64,000 bases of DNA, taken from NCBI RefSeq assembly GCF_040529335.1, contig NZ_CP159534.1, forward strand, positions 1,054,001 to 1,118,000, read 5' to 3'. A program made the translations under genes and the position numbers. The DNA is from Streptomyces sp. HUAS MG91. GTDB lineage: Bacteria > Actinomycetota > Actinomycetes > Streptomycetales > Streptomycetaceae. Below are positions 34,879 to 43,460 of this stretch, in pieces. The stretch's first letter is position 1, and each line of letters begins with the position of its first letter. The notes beneath the pieces were generated by a model. It was not told the origin of the DNA, did not search any database, and was given only the letters and a program-made list of their open reading frames with translations.

Positions 34879-35961
34879 ATGGCCACTTTGTGCAGACCCG
34901 CTGTCTCCGTGCCCGAACACGTCATCACCATGGAAGAGACGCTCGCTCTGGCACGCTCCCACCACGCCGACCACCCGCAACTTCCGCTGGCGCTCCGCCT
35001 GATCGAGAACACGGGCGTACAGACCCGGCACCTCGTGCAGCCCATCGAGGAGACGCTGAAGCACCCCGGGTTCGAGGACCGCAACACGCTCTACCAGGCG
35101 GAGGCCAAGGCCCGGGTGCCCGCCGTGGTGCGGCGGGCGCTGGACGACGCGCAGCTCAGGGCCGCCGACATCGACGTGATCATCTATGTGTCCTGCACGG
35201 GCTTCATGATGCCGTCGCTGACCGCGTGGCTGATCAACGAGATGGACTTCTCCAGCGACACCCGCCAGATACCGATAGCGCAGCTGGGCTGCGCCGCGGG
35301 CGGCGCGGCGGTGAACCGGGCGCACGACTTCTGCACGGCCTACCCGGAGGCGAACGCGCTGATCGTGGCCTGCGAGTTCTGCTCCCTGTGCTACCAGCCG
35401 ACCGACCTGGGCATCGGCTCGCTGCTGTCGAACGGGCTGTTCGGCGACGGGGTCGCGGCGGCCGTGGTGCGCGGGCGCGGCGGAACGGGCATCACCCTGG
35501 AGCGCAACGGCTCGTACCTCATCCCGAAGACCGAGGACTGGATCGCGTACGACGTCCGTGCCACCGGGTTCCACTTCCTGCTCGACAAGCGGGTGCCGAC
35601 CACGATGGAGCCGCTCGCTCCGGCGCTCCAGGAGCTGGCGGGACTGCACGGCTGGAACGCCTCTGAGCTGGACTTCTACATCATTCACGCGGGCGGCCCG
35701 CGCATCCTGGACGACCTCAGCAAGTTCCTCCAGGTCCCGCCGAACGCGTTCCGCTTCAGCCGGGCCACGCTCACGGAGTACGGCAACATCGCCAGTGCCG
35801 TGGTCCTGGACGCGTTGCGCCGGCTCTTCGACGAGGGCGGCGCGCACGACACGGCCCGCGGCATGCTCGCCGGGTTCGGCCCCGGGATCACCGCCGAGAT
35901 GTCGCTGGGCCGCTGGCAGCGCTCGGACGACCGTGAGCCGCTCGTGGAGGCCGTCGTATGA
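34879..35961 (+). CDS. rppA: Type III polyketide synthase (1,3,6,8-tetrahydroxynaphthalene synthase)
   Basis: 360 residues. Chalcone-synthase fold with catalytic Cys in IAQLGCAAGGAA (about 138), His in FYIIHAGGPRIL (about 270) and Asn in LTEYGNIASAVV (about 303). The N-terminal MATLCRPAVSVPEHVITMEET matches RppA enzymes, which condense five malonyl-CoA into 1,3,6,8-tetrahydroxynaphthalene; this oxidises to flaviolin. It is the first gene of a four-gene coupled operon; the stop overlaps the P450 start. Confidence 0.95.
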   Translation: MATLCRPAVSVPEHVITMEETLALARSHHADHPQLPLALRLIENTGVQTRHLVQPIEETLKHPGFEDRNTLYQAEAKARVPAVVRRALDDAQLRAADIDVIIYVSCTGFMMPSLTAWLINEMDFSSDTRQIPIAQLGCAAGGAAVNRAHDFCTAYPEANALIVACEFCSLCYQPTDLGIGSLLSNGLFGDGVAAAVVRGRGGTGITLERNGSYLIPKTEDWIAYDVRATGFHFLLDKRVPTTMEPLAPALQELAGLHGWNASELDFYIIHAGGPRILDDLSKFLQVPPNAFRFSRATLTEYGNIASAVVLDALRRLFDEGGAHDTARGMLAGFGPGITAEMSLGRWQRSDDREPLVEAVV

Positions 35962-37187
35962 CCGACATGACCGAGGAGACCACCACCAGGCCGCCGGTCC
36001 GCCCCTGGCCGTCCCTGGACCTCCACGGGGTCGACTTCGATCCGGTGCTGGCCGAGCTGATGGCCGAGGGGCCGGTGACCCGGATCCGGCTGCCCAACGG
36101 CGAGGGCTGGGCCTGGCTGGTCACGCGCTACGACGACGTGCGCACCGTGACCAACGATCCGCGCTTCAGCCGTGAGGCCGTCGTGGGGCGTCAAGTCACC
36201 CGGCTCGCGCCGCACTTCATCCCGCAGGCGGGAGCAGTGGGGTTCGCCGATCCGCCCGACCACACGCGGCTGCGGCGGGCCGTGGCGGCGGCGTTCACCG
36301 CGCGCGGGGTGGAACGACTGCGCACGCGCGCGCAGGAGATGCTCGACGAACTGGTGGACGGCCTGCTGCGCGACGGTCCGCCCGCCGATCTCACCGAGCG
36401 GCTGCTCGCGCCGTTCCCGATCGCCGTCATCTGCGAGCTGATGGGCGTGCCCGCGGCCGACCGGCAGCTGATGCACACCTGGACGCAGCTGATCCTCTCC
36501 TCGGCCCACGGGGCCGAGGTCAGCGAGCGCGCCAAGAACGAGATGTCGGCCTACTTCGCGCGGCTGATCCGCTCGCGCGACGACGGCAGCGGCGAGGACG
36601 TCACCTCCTTGCTGGGCACGGCGGTCGGGGCGGGCGAGCTGACGGAGGACGAGGCGGTGGGCCTCGCGGTGCTCGTGCAGATCGGCGGCGAGGCCGTCAC
36701 GAACAACTGCGGCAACATGGTCTACATCCTGCTCACGCGCCCCGACCTCGCCGAGCGGCTGCGCGCCGAGCCGGAGCTGCGCCCCCGGGCCATCGACGAA
36801 CTGCTGCGCTACATCCCGCACCGCAGCGCCGTCGGCCTGTCCCGGATCGCTCTGGAGGACGTCGACGTGGCGGGCGTGCGCATCTGCGAGGGCGACCCGG
36901 TCTACGTGTCGTACCTGGCGGCCAATCGCGATCCGGACGTCTTCCCGGACCCGGACCGCATCGACTTCGACCGGGGCGCGAACCCGCACGTCTCCTTCGG
37001 CTTCGGACCGCACTACTGCGTGGGCGGCATGCTGGCGAAGCTGGAGTCGGAGCTGCTGGTGGGGGCGTTGCTCGACCGCTTCCCCGGGCTGCGTCTCGAC
37101 GCGCCCCCGGAGCAGGTCCCCTTCCGCAAGGGCGCGTTGATCCGCGGCCCCGAGGCCCTTCCCGTGACCTGGTCGGCGGCCGGATGA
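35958..37187 (+). CDS. Cytochrome P450, CYP158A-type flaviolin-coupling enzyme
   Basis: 409 residues. The I-helix reads IGGEAVTNNCGN instead of the usual AGxxT, a known trait of CYP158A. ExxR is in IDELLRYIPHRSAVGLSR and the haem loop is FGFGPHYCVGG with the axial Cys. Position after rppA and the close match to CYP158A2-like architecture indicate oxidative C-C coupling of flaviolin into dimers and trimers, giving a polymeric red-brown pigment. Electron partners are not encoded here. Overlaps both neighbours by 4 bp. Confidence 0.93.
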   Translation: MTDMTEETTTRPPVRPWPSLDLHGVDFDPVLAELMAEGPVTRIRLPNGEGWAWLVTRYDDVRTVTNDPRFSREAVVGRQVTRLAPHFIPQAGAVGFADPPDHTRLRRAVAAAFTARGVERLRTRAQEMLDELVDGLLRDGPPADLTERLLAPFPIAVICELMGVPAADRQLMHTWTQLILSSAHGAEVSERAKNEMSAYFARLIRSRDDGSGEDVTSLLGTAVGAGELTEDEAVGLAVLVQIGGEAVTNNCGNMVYILLTRPDLAERLRAEPELRPRAIDELLRYIPHRSAVGLSRIALEDVDVAGVRICEGDPVYVSYLAANRDPDVFPDPDRIDFDRGANPHVSFGFGPHYCVGGMLAKLESELLVGALLDRFPGLRLDAPPEQVPFRKGALIRGPEALPVTWSAAG

Positions 37188-37747
37188 CGGCGCTGACACC
37201 CGCACAGGGGCTGCTGGTGCCGCCCGGGCACGGCCGCACCGTGCAGACGCCCGCCCAGCAGGTCACCTTCAAGGTCACCGGGGACCATTCGCGCAGCGCG
37301 TCCAGTTTCGAGGTCGTGGTGCCGCCGGGCTTCGACGTCGGGGCCCATGTGCACACGCGGAGCGAGGAGTTGTTCTATGTGCTCGAAGGGGAGCTGGACG
37401 TGCTCGCCTTCGAGCCGCGGGTGCGGACGCCCGACAACTGGAAGCGCTGGCAGTCCCCTTCGGGCGACAAGGTGGTGCGGGCGACGCCGGGCACGGTGAT
37501 CGTGGTGCCGCCCGGCTGCCCGCACGCGTTCGCCAATCCGACGGACACGCCGGCGAAGATGTTCTTCCAGGCCTCTCCCCCGCCGGACCACGAGCGGTAC
37601 TTCGAGGAGCTGCTGGAGATCCTCTCGGCGGGCGGTCCGCCGGACCACGCGGCGATCGCCGACCTCCGTTCGCGCTACGACATCGAGCAGCTGACGCCGT
37701 TGCGCCATGGTGGACACCTCGACGACGGGTCCACCAGGAGGAGTTGA
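37184..37747 (+). CDS. Cupin-domain protein of the HPQ-pigment operon
   Basis: 187 residues, one cupin barrel. Motif 1 is GAHVHTRSEELFYVLEGEL, giving two His and a Glu as metal ligands, and motif 2 is PPGCPHAFANPTD. Homologues beside rppA/P450 genes are thought to act as quinone-forming monooxygenases or to assist naphthalene oxidation; the exact step here is inferred. The ATG overlaps the P450 stop. Confidence 0.88.
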   Translation: MTALTPAQGLLVPPGHGRTVQTPAQQVTFKVTGDHSRSASSFEVVVPPGFDVGAHVHTRSEELFYVLEGELDVLAFEPRVRTPDNWKRWQSPSGDKVVRATPGTVIVVPPGCPHAFANPTDTPAKMFFQASPPPDHERYFEELLEILSAGGPPDHAAIADLRSRYDIEQLTPLRHGGHLDDGSTRRS

Positions 37748-37752
37748 GGCCA

Positions 37753-38505
37753 GTGTTGCTCGACGGGAAAGTCGCGCTCGTCTACGGCGGTGGCGGGGCC
37801 GTCGGAGGCGCGGCGGCACGCGGTTTCGCGCGCGAAGGGGCGTCGGTGTATCTCGCCGGGAGGTCCTTGGCGCCCGCCGAGCGGGCCGCTGCCGCGATCA
37901 GGGAGGCCGGGGGCACCGCGGAGGCCTTCGAGGTCGACGCGCTCGACGAGAGCGCCGTACAGGGCTTCGTGGACGACGTCGCGCGGCGGGCGGGCCGGAT
38001 CGACATCTCGTTCAACCTGATCGGCGTCGGCGACGTGCAGAAGCCGCTGACGGAGCTGACGGTCGACGAGTTCCTGGCCCCGATCGCGACGACGATGCGC
38101 ACTCAGTTCCTGACCACGCGGGCGGCGGCCCGGCACATGGTGGCCCGGGGCTCGGGCGTCGTGCTCGCCTTCGGCGGCTCCGGCACGCAGACGGAGCCGG
38201 GCCTGGGCGGCTTCAAGGTCTCGCTGGACGCGCTGGAGGGACTGCGCCGGCAGTGGGCCTGCGAACTGGGCCCGGCGGGGATCCGCGTGGTGACCCTGAA
38301 GACGGGCGGCATCCCGGAGAGCCTGCCGCCCGACTTCGAGGGGCGCGCGGAGCTGACCGAGCTGCTGACCGAGCCCACGCTGCTGGGCCGGGCGGCGACC
38401 CTCGACGACGTGGGCGAGGTCGCCGCGTTCGTGGCCAGCGACCGCGCCCGCACGATGACGTCCGCCACGGTGAACATCTCGTGCGGGGCGCTGGCCGACA
38501 TCTGA
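37753..38505 (+). CDS. SDR-family protein with degenerate active site
   Basis: 250 residues from GTG at 37753, nine bases after AGGAGG; a TTG at 37744 overlapping the cupin stop is less likely. The Rossmann motif VALVYGGGGAVGGAAARGFA is intact, and the catalytic-Ser strand VVLAFGGSGTQ is present. At the YxxxK site, however, the sequence PGLGGFKVSLDALEGL aligns Phe with Tyr and Leu with Lys. The enzyme probably cannot act as a normal dehydrogenase; it may bind naphthoquinones or serve as a structural or dirigent partner. Last gene of the rppA operon. Confidence 0.85.
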   Translation: MLLDGKVALVYGGGGAVGGAAARGFAREGASVYLAGRSLAPAERAAAAIREAGGTAEAFEVDALDESAVQGFVDDVARRAGRIDISFNLIGVGDVQKPLTELTVDEFLAPIATTMRTQFLTTRAAARHMVARGSGVVLAFGGSGTQTEPGLGGFKVSLDALEGLRRQWACELGPAGIRVVTLKTGGIPESLPPDFEGRAELTELLTEPTLLGRAATLDDVGEVAAFVASDRARTMTSATVNISCGALADI

Positions 38506-38515
38506 CCGGCGGCCG

Positions 38516-39742
38516 TCAGCGGATCGGCATGCCGGAAAGAGTGCGGGCGATGACGAGGCGCTGGATCTCGCTGGTGCCCTCGAAGATGGTGTAGATCGCC
38601 GCGTCGCGGTGCATGCGCTCGACGGGGTACTCGCGCGTGAAGCCGTTGCCGCCCAGGATCTGGACGGCCTGGGCGGTGACCTTCTTGGCGGTCTCGCTCG
38701 CGAACAGCTTGGACATCGAGCCCTCGGCGTTCTCGAACTTCTTGCCGGTGGTCGCCATCCAGGAGGCACGCCACACCAGGAGGCGCGCGGCGTCAATCGA
38801 GGTGCGCATGTCGGCCAGCTGGAACGCGACGCCCTGGTTGTCGATGATCGGGCGGCCGAACTGCTCGCGCGTCTTGGCGTACTCCAGCGCCTCCTCGTAG
38901 GCCGCGCGGGCGGTGCCGACCGCCATCGCGCCGACGGCGGGGCGGGAGGCCTCGAAGGTCGCCATGGCGGCGTTCTTCACGCGCTCGCCGCCCTTCTGGG
39001 CCTTCTCGCGCGAGCGGGCGAGGCGCTCGTCCAGCTTGTCCTTGCCGCCGAGCAGGCAGGAGCCGGGGATCCGCACGTTCTCCAGGACGACCTCGGCGGT
39101 GTGCGAGGCGCGGATGCCGTGCTTCTTGAACTTCTGGCCCTGGGACAGGCCCGGCGTGTTCGGCGGCACGATGAAGGACGCGTGGCCCTTGGAGCCGAGC
39201 GCGGGGTCCACGGAGGCGACGACCACGTGGACGTTGGCTATGCCGCCGTTGGTCGCCCACGTCTTGGTGCCGTTGAGGACCCACTCGTCCTTGGCCTCGT
39301 CGTAGACGGCACGCGTGCGCATGGCGGCGACGTCCGAGCCCGCGTCCGGCTCGGAGGAGCAGAAAGCGGCCACCTTCACGTCGTTCACATCGCCGTACAT
39401 CTGCGGGATCCAGGTGCCGATCTGCTCCTCGGTGCCGTTGGCGAGGACGCCGACCGCGGCGAGGCCCGTGCCCACGATGGACAGCGCGATGCCCGCGTCG
39501 CCCCAGAACAGCTCCTCCATGGCCATCGGGATGCCGAGGCCGCTCGGGTCGAAAAACTGCTGCGCGTAGAAGTCGAGGGAGTAGATTCCCAGCTTGGCCG
39601 CTTCCTGGATGACCGGCCAGGGGGTCTCCTCGCGCTCGTCCCACTCGGCGGCCGCGGGGCGGATCACATCGGCGGCGAAGCCGTGCAGCCAGTCACGGAC
39701 TTCCTTCTGCTCGTCGTTGAGATCCATCGTGAACTCGGCCAT
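38516..39742 (-). CDS. Acyl-CoA dehydrogenase
   Basis: 408 residues. N-terminal helical domain (DLNDEQKEVRDWLHGFAADV), middle barrel (AFCSSEPDAGSDVAAMRT), and C-terminal domain with QILGGNGFTREYPVERMHRDAAIYTIFEGTSEIQRLVIAR. The Glu of FEGTSEIQ is the expected catalytic base, and FAD binds at the dimer face. It performs the first oxidation of fatty-acid beta-oxidation; chain length is unknown. GGAGGGGTC lies just before the ATG. Divergent from a TetR gene with operator-like repeats between them. Confidence 0.95.
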   Translation of the reverse strand: MAEFTMDLNDEQKEVRDWLHGFAADVIRPAAAEWDEREETPWPVIQEAAKLGIYSLDFYAQQFFDPSGLGIPMAMEELFWGDAGIALSIVGTGLAAVGVLANGTEEQIGTWIPQMYGDVNDVKVAAFCSSEPDAGSDVAAMRTRAVYDEAKDEWVLNGTKTWATNGGIANVHVVVASVDPALGSKGHASFIVPPNTPGLSQGQKFKKHGIRASHTAEVVLENVRIPGSCLLGGKDKLDERLARSREKAQKGGERVKNAAMATFEASRPAVGAMAVGTARAAYEEALEYAKTREQFGRPIIDNQGVAFQLADMRTSIDAARLLVWRASWMATTGKKFENAEGSMSKLFASETAKKVTAQAVQILGGNGFTREYPVERMHRDAAIYTIFEGTSEIQRLVIARTLSGMPIR

Positions 39743-39772
39743 GACCCCTCCAGGGCTGCGTGCACTGCATAT

Positions 39773-39810
39773 GTTACTTGCGGTAACGAGAGTCTGTTAC
39801 TCGCCAGTAG
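39773..39810. promoter_or_regulatory. Two inverted repeats, candidate TetR operators
   Basis: A perfect palindrome GTTAC-TTGCG-GTAAC at 39773-39787 and an imperfect TTACT-CGCC-AGTAG at 39797-39810 lie between the divergent acyl-CoA dehydrogenase and TetR genes. Their shared TTAC half-sites and position fit an autoregulated TetR repressor controlling both genes. Confidence 0.6.
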
Positions 39811-39905
39811 CTCATGTCAACCTCCGAGCGCGCGTTCGATCCTGCCGCGGTGGCGGGTGTTACCTTTCGCGTGCGTCAAGCAATCGCACGGGCGGGGAGA
39901 GCGTC

Positions 39906-40559
39906 ATGGAGACCAAGCAACGGACGGACCAGCGCGCGGAGCAGCAGTCCGCCGCCGAGCGCCGGCGGCGCGAGCTGCTGGAGGCCGCGGACCGCGTGGT
40001 GCTCCGGGACGGTCCCGGCGCCTCGATGAACGCCATCGCCGCGGAGGCCGGGATCACCAAGCCGATCCTGTACCGGCACTTCGGCGACAAGGGCGGACTG
40101 TACGCGGCACTGGCCAAGCGGCACACGGACGCCCTGCTGTCCTCCCTGCGGGCGGCCCTCGACGCCCCCGCGGAGCGGCGCGAGCGGGTCGAGGCCACGC
40201 TGGACACCTATCTCGCGGCGATCGAGGCCAGGCCGCAGGTCTACCGCTTCCTCATGCATCCGGCGGAGGGCGCCCCCGTCGAGGCAGGGTTCGACGTCGG
40301 GCGGCACTCCGCGCCGCTGCTGCGACGGATGGGCGAGGAACTGGCCGAGGTCATCGAGGAGCGGGTCGACCTCGGGCCCGGGAGCCAGCAGCTCGCGCGC
40401 GTGTGGGGGCACGGGATCGTCGGGATGATGCACGCCGCCGGTGACTGGTGGCTCGGCGAACGGCCGTGTTCGCGGGCCGAATTGGTGCGGGGGCTCGCCG
40501 ATCTGCTGTGGGGGCGGCTCGCCGCCGCGGGCGACAAGGCTGGTGGGCCCGGGTTCTGA
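39906..40559 (+). CDS. TetR family regulator of acyl-CoA dehydrogenase
   Basis: 217 residues. The N-terminal TetR_N domain has RRRELLEAADRVVLRDG and the recognition helix MNAIAAEAGITKPILYRHFGDKGGLYAAL. The C-terminal ligand domain is all-helical. It probably senses acyl-CoA and represses the divergent dehydrogenase. The ATG follows GGCGGGGAGAGCGTC. Confidence 0.92.
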   Translation: METKQRTDQRAEQQSAAERRRRELLEAADRVVLRDGPGASMNAIAAEAGITKPILYRHFGDKGGLYAALAKRHTDALLSSLRAALDAPAERRERVEATLDTYLAAIEARPQVYRFLMHPAEGAPVEAGFDVGRHSAPLLRRMGEELAEVIEERVDLGPGSQQLARVWGHGIVGMMHAAGDWWLGERPCSRAELVRGLADLLWGRLAAAGDKAGGPGF

Positions 40560-40618
40560 CGGGTCCCGCCGCGGCACCGGCCGGCGCGTTGCCGGGTGCC
40601 GGTTCATCGCGACTGGTC

Positions 40619-40641
40619 GCGCCCCGCCCCTAGCGGGGCGC
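40619..40641 (-). terminator. Hairpin overlapping the def stop codon
   Basis: GCGCCCCGC / GCGGGGCGC arms (9 bp, perfect) with loop CCCTA. The loop contains the complement of the peptide deformylase stop codon. It lies between convergent genes, so it could serve both. Confidence 0.5.
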
Positions 40642-41178
40642 CTTGGCCCACGGGGCCTTCGACGCCTGCCGGAGTACGCGGCGGCGCCTCCAGCCCGTGA
40701 CACGGTCGGCGTAGATGCGGCCCTCCAAGTGGTCGCACTCGTGCTGGAGGCACCGGGCGAACCAGCCCGTGCCGTGCACCACCACCGGCTCGCCCTTCAG
40801 GTTCTGGCCCTCCACGCGCGCGTGGTCGAAGCGCGGGGTGCCCGCCTCCAGCCCCGGCAGGGACAGACAGCCCTCGGGGCCGCGGATCACGACACCGTCC
40901 GCCTCGACCAGACGCGGGTTGACGAGGTGTCCGACATGGCGGACATCGTCGTCGTCCTCGCAGTCGTAGACGAAGACCCGCAGCGATTCGCCGATCTGGT
41001 TCGCGGCGAGGCCGACGCCCTGAGCCGCGTACATTGTCGCGTACATGTCCTCAACGAGGCGCGCGAGGGACGGCCCGAAGTCCGTCACCTCCCCGCACGG
41101 GCGGTGCAGCACGGGATCACCGAGCAGGGTCAGGGGTCGTACGCGCCCGGAGGCGCCCGGTACAGATCCGTGTCGCAT
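40630..41178 (-). CDS. def: Peptide deformylase
   Basis: 182 residues with all three metal-site motifs: GVGLAANQIG, EGCLSLPG (Cys ligand) and QHECDHLEG (two His and Glu). It removes the formyl group from nascent polypeptides at the ribosome. The N-terminus begins MRHGSVPGASGRVRPLTLLGDPVLHRPC. It is divergent from murT. An actinobacterial chromosome normally has several deformylases, so this may be one of a set. Confidence 0.95.
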   Translation of the reverse strand: MRHGSVPGASGRVRPLTLLGDPVLHRPCGEVTDFGPSLARLVEDMYATMYAAQGVGLAANQIGESLRVFVYDCEDDDDVRHVGHLVNPRLVEADGVVIRGPEGCLSLPGLEAGTPRFDHARVEGQNLKGEPVVVHGTGWFARCLQHECDHLEGRIYADRVTGWRRRRVLRQASKAPWAKAPR

Positions 41179-41307
41179 GAGCGCAAGGGTACGGTCGAGC
41201 GGTACCCCGAGCCGCAGTTCGGGCTTGTCAGGGGATCTCGATAGGCTGGGCCAGGAAAGCGATGCCGGGGGCAGGCGCGGCGCCGTACGCAAGGAGGACC
41301 CAAGAAG

Positions 41308-42546
41308 ATGGCAGGCAACTCGGAGTCGATGACTCCGCGGGCCAAGCTCGCCGTGACGGCGGGCAAGGCCGCGGCCGCGGTGTCGCGCGCGGCAGGCCGC
41401 GGCAGCGGTTCGGTGATCGGCGGCAAGGTCGCGCTCAGGCTCGACCCCGAGCTGCTCGGACGGCTCGCCCAGCACCTGGACACGGTGCTCGTCTCGGCCA
41501 CGAACGGCAAGACGACCACCACCCGCCTCATCGCCGAGGCCCTGCGCGCGAGCGGCGAGGTCGTCTCGAACGCGCTGGGCGCGAACATGCCTGCTGGTAT
41601 CACCTCCGCGCTGGCCGGCGGCACGGACGCCAAGTTCGGCGTCATCGAGGTCGACGAGAAGTACCTCGCCGGGGTCGCCCGGGACGTGACCCCCAAGGCG
41701 ATCGCGCTGCTCAACCTCTCGCGCGACCAGCTCGACCGCGCCGCCGAGACCCGCATGCTGGCCGAGAAGTGGCGCGAGGGCCTTGCCGGTTCGAAGGCCA
41801 TCATCATCGCCAACTCCGACGACCCGCTGGTCGTCTGGGCCGCCTCCTCCTCGCCGAACGTGGTGTGGGTCGCCGCGGGCCAGGAGTGGAAGGACGACGC
41901 CTGGTCCTGCCCCGCCTGCGGCGGTGTGATGCAGCGCCCCGGCGACGACTGGTTCTGCGGCGAGTGCGGTTTCCGCCGCCCGACGGCGAGCTGGGCGCTC
42001 CAGGGCGACTACGTCCTGGACCCGCACGGCTCCGCCTGGCCGATCCACCTCCAGCTGCCGGGCCGGGCCAACAAGGCGAACGCGGCCACCTCCGCCGCCG
42101 TGGCCGCCTGCTTCGGTGTGCCGCCGCAGGTCGCCCTGGAGCGGATGTACCAGGTGCAGGCCGTGGCCGGCCGCTACGACGTCGTGCAGTTCCAGAACCG
42201 CGACCTGCGGCTGCTGCTCGCCAAGAACCCGGCGGGCTGGCTCGAAACGTTCACTCTGATCGACCCGCCGCCCACTCCGGTGATCCTTTCGGTGAACGCG
42301 CGGGGCGCGGACGGCACCGACACCTCCTGGCTGTGGGACGTCGACTACACCCGGCTGGCGGGGCACCCGATCGCGGTCATCGGCGACCGCAAGCTGGACC
42401 TCGCGGTGCGTCTGGAGGTGGCCGGCCTGCAGTTCCAGGTCTGCGACACCATCGACCAGGCCGTGCAGGCCTCGCCGCCCGGACGCATCGAGCTGATCGC
42501 CAACTACACCGCGTTCCAGGACGTCCGCCGCCGCGTCGGCAACTGA
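41308..42546 (+). CDS. murT: Lipid II isoglutaminyl synthase, Mur ligase subunit MurT
   Basis: 412 residues. Mur-ligase central domain with VSATNGKTTTTRLIAEAL (ATP loop), NLSRDQLDR and NSDDPLVVW. A zinc ribbon (CPACG ... CGECG, about 198-220) is inserted as in other MurT proteins. A C-terminal DUF1727 domain follows. With GatD it amidates the alpha-carboxyl of D-Glu in lipid II, needed for peptidoglycan cross-linking. It is followed 24 bp later by gatD. Confidence 0.95.
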   Translation: MAGNSESMTPRAKLAVTAGKAAAAVSRAAGRGSGSVIGGKVALRLDPELLGRLAQHLDTVLVSATNGKTTTTRLIAEALRASGEVVSNALGANMPAGITSALAGGTDAKFGVIEVDEKYLAGVARDVTPKAIALLNLSRDQLDRAAETRMLAEKWREGLAGSKAIIIANSDDPLVVWAASSSPNVVWVAAGQEWKDDAWSCPACGGVMQRPGDDWFCGECGFRRPTASWALQGDYVLDPHGSAWPIHLQLPGRANKANAATSAAVAACFGVPPQVALERMYQVQAVAGRYDVVQFQNRDLRLLLAKNPAGWLETFTLIDPPPTPVILSVNARGADGTDTSWLWDVDYTRLAGHPIAVIGDRKLDLAVRLEVAGLQFQVCDTIDQAVQASPPGRIELIANYTAFQDVRRRVGN

Positions 42547-42570
42547 CCCGACGAGAGCCAGCGAAGGATC

Positions 42571-43311
42571 ATGAGCATGAGTGACAGCAGCCTGCGTCTC
42601 GTGTGGGTCTACCCCGACCTGCTCAGCACGTACGGAGACCAGGGCAACGCCCTGGTGGTGGAGCGCCGGGCCAACCAGCGCCGCCTCCAGGTCGAGCGGG
42701 CCGACGTCCGCAGCGACCAGCCGGTGCCGACCTCCGGCGACATCTACCTGATCGGCGGCGGCGAGGACCGGCCGCAGCGACTGGCCGCGGAGCGGCTGCG
42801 GCGCGACGGCGGCCTGCAGCGCGCGGTGGCCAACGGCGCCATCGTGTTCTCCGTGTGCGCCGGCTACCAGATCCTCGGCCACGAGTTCATCAACGACCTC
42901 GGTGAGCGGGAGCCGGGCCTCGGCCTGCTCGACGTCGTCTCCACGCGCGGCGAGGGCGAGCGGTGCGTCGGTGACGTGCTGGCCGACATCGACCCGCATC
43001 TGGGGCTCCCGCCGCTGACCGGGTTCGAGAACCACCAGGGCATCACCCACCTGGGCCCGTCGGCCCGGCCGTTCGCCCGTACCCGCATCGGCAAGGGCAA
43101 CGGCACGGGGGACGGCACCGAGGGCGCCTTCAACGACACGGTGTTCGGCACGTACATGCACGGGCCGGTGCTCGCGCGCAATCCGCAGATCGCGGACCTG
43201 CTGCTGAAGCTGGCGCTGGATGTCAACGCGCTGCCGCCGGTCGACGACCGGTGGTACGAGGCGCTCCGCAACGAGCGGATCGCGTCGGCCACCGCCGCGC
43301 AGCCCGCCTAA
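42571..43311 (+). CDS. gatD: Lipid II isoglutaminyl synthase, glutaminase subunit GatD
   Basis: 246 residues, CobB/CobQ-type class I glutaminase fold. The nucleophile Cys is in IVFSVCAGYQILGHEF (about 94) and the catalytic His in FGTYMHGPVLARNP. It supplies ammonia to MurT. It lacks the usual triad Glu, as GatD does. GAAGGATC precedes the ATG directly. Operon with murT. Confidence 0.95.
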   Translation: MSMSDSSLRLVWVYPDLLSTYGDQGNALVVERRANQRRLQVERADVRSDQPVPTSGDIYLIGGGEDRPQRLAAERLRRDGGLQRAVANGAIVFSVCAGYQILGHEFINDLGEREPGLGLLDVVSTRGEGERCVGDVLADIDPHLGLPPLTGFENHQGITHLGPSARPFARTRIGKGNGTGDGTEGAFNDTVFGTYMHGPVLARNPQIADLLLKLALDVNALPPVDDRWYEALRNERIASATAAQPA

Positions 43312-43460
43312 GGGGCGGTTCCGCGCCCATATGAGCGGAGCTGTCCACCTGGCGGACGCCCCATACGGTCGGTCCCCCGGGCGCCGCTAAGGTACGGGGG
43401 ATTCCCGCCGGACGACGTGGTCCGGTCGTCGGGCCACGTTTGCAAAGGTATTCCGGGCTT

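Noticed and set aside
40630..43161. Minus-strand frame extending deformylase to 843 residues
   Set aside because: Only the last 182 codons match deformylase; the rest is antisense to murT and gatD.
43312..43460. Regulatory RNA ahead of pfkA
   Set aside because: Only weak GC-rich inverted repeats expected by chance at this composition.
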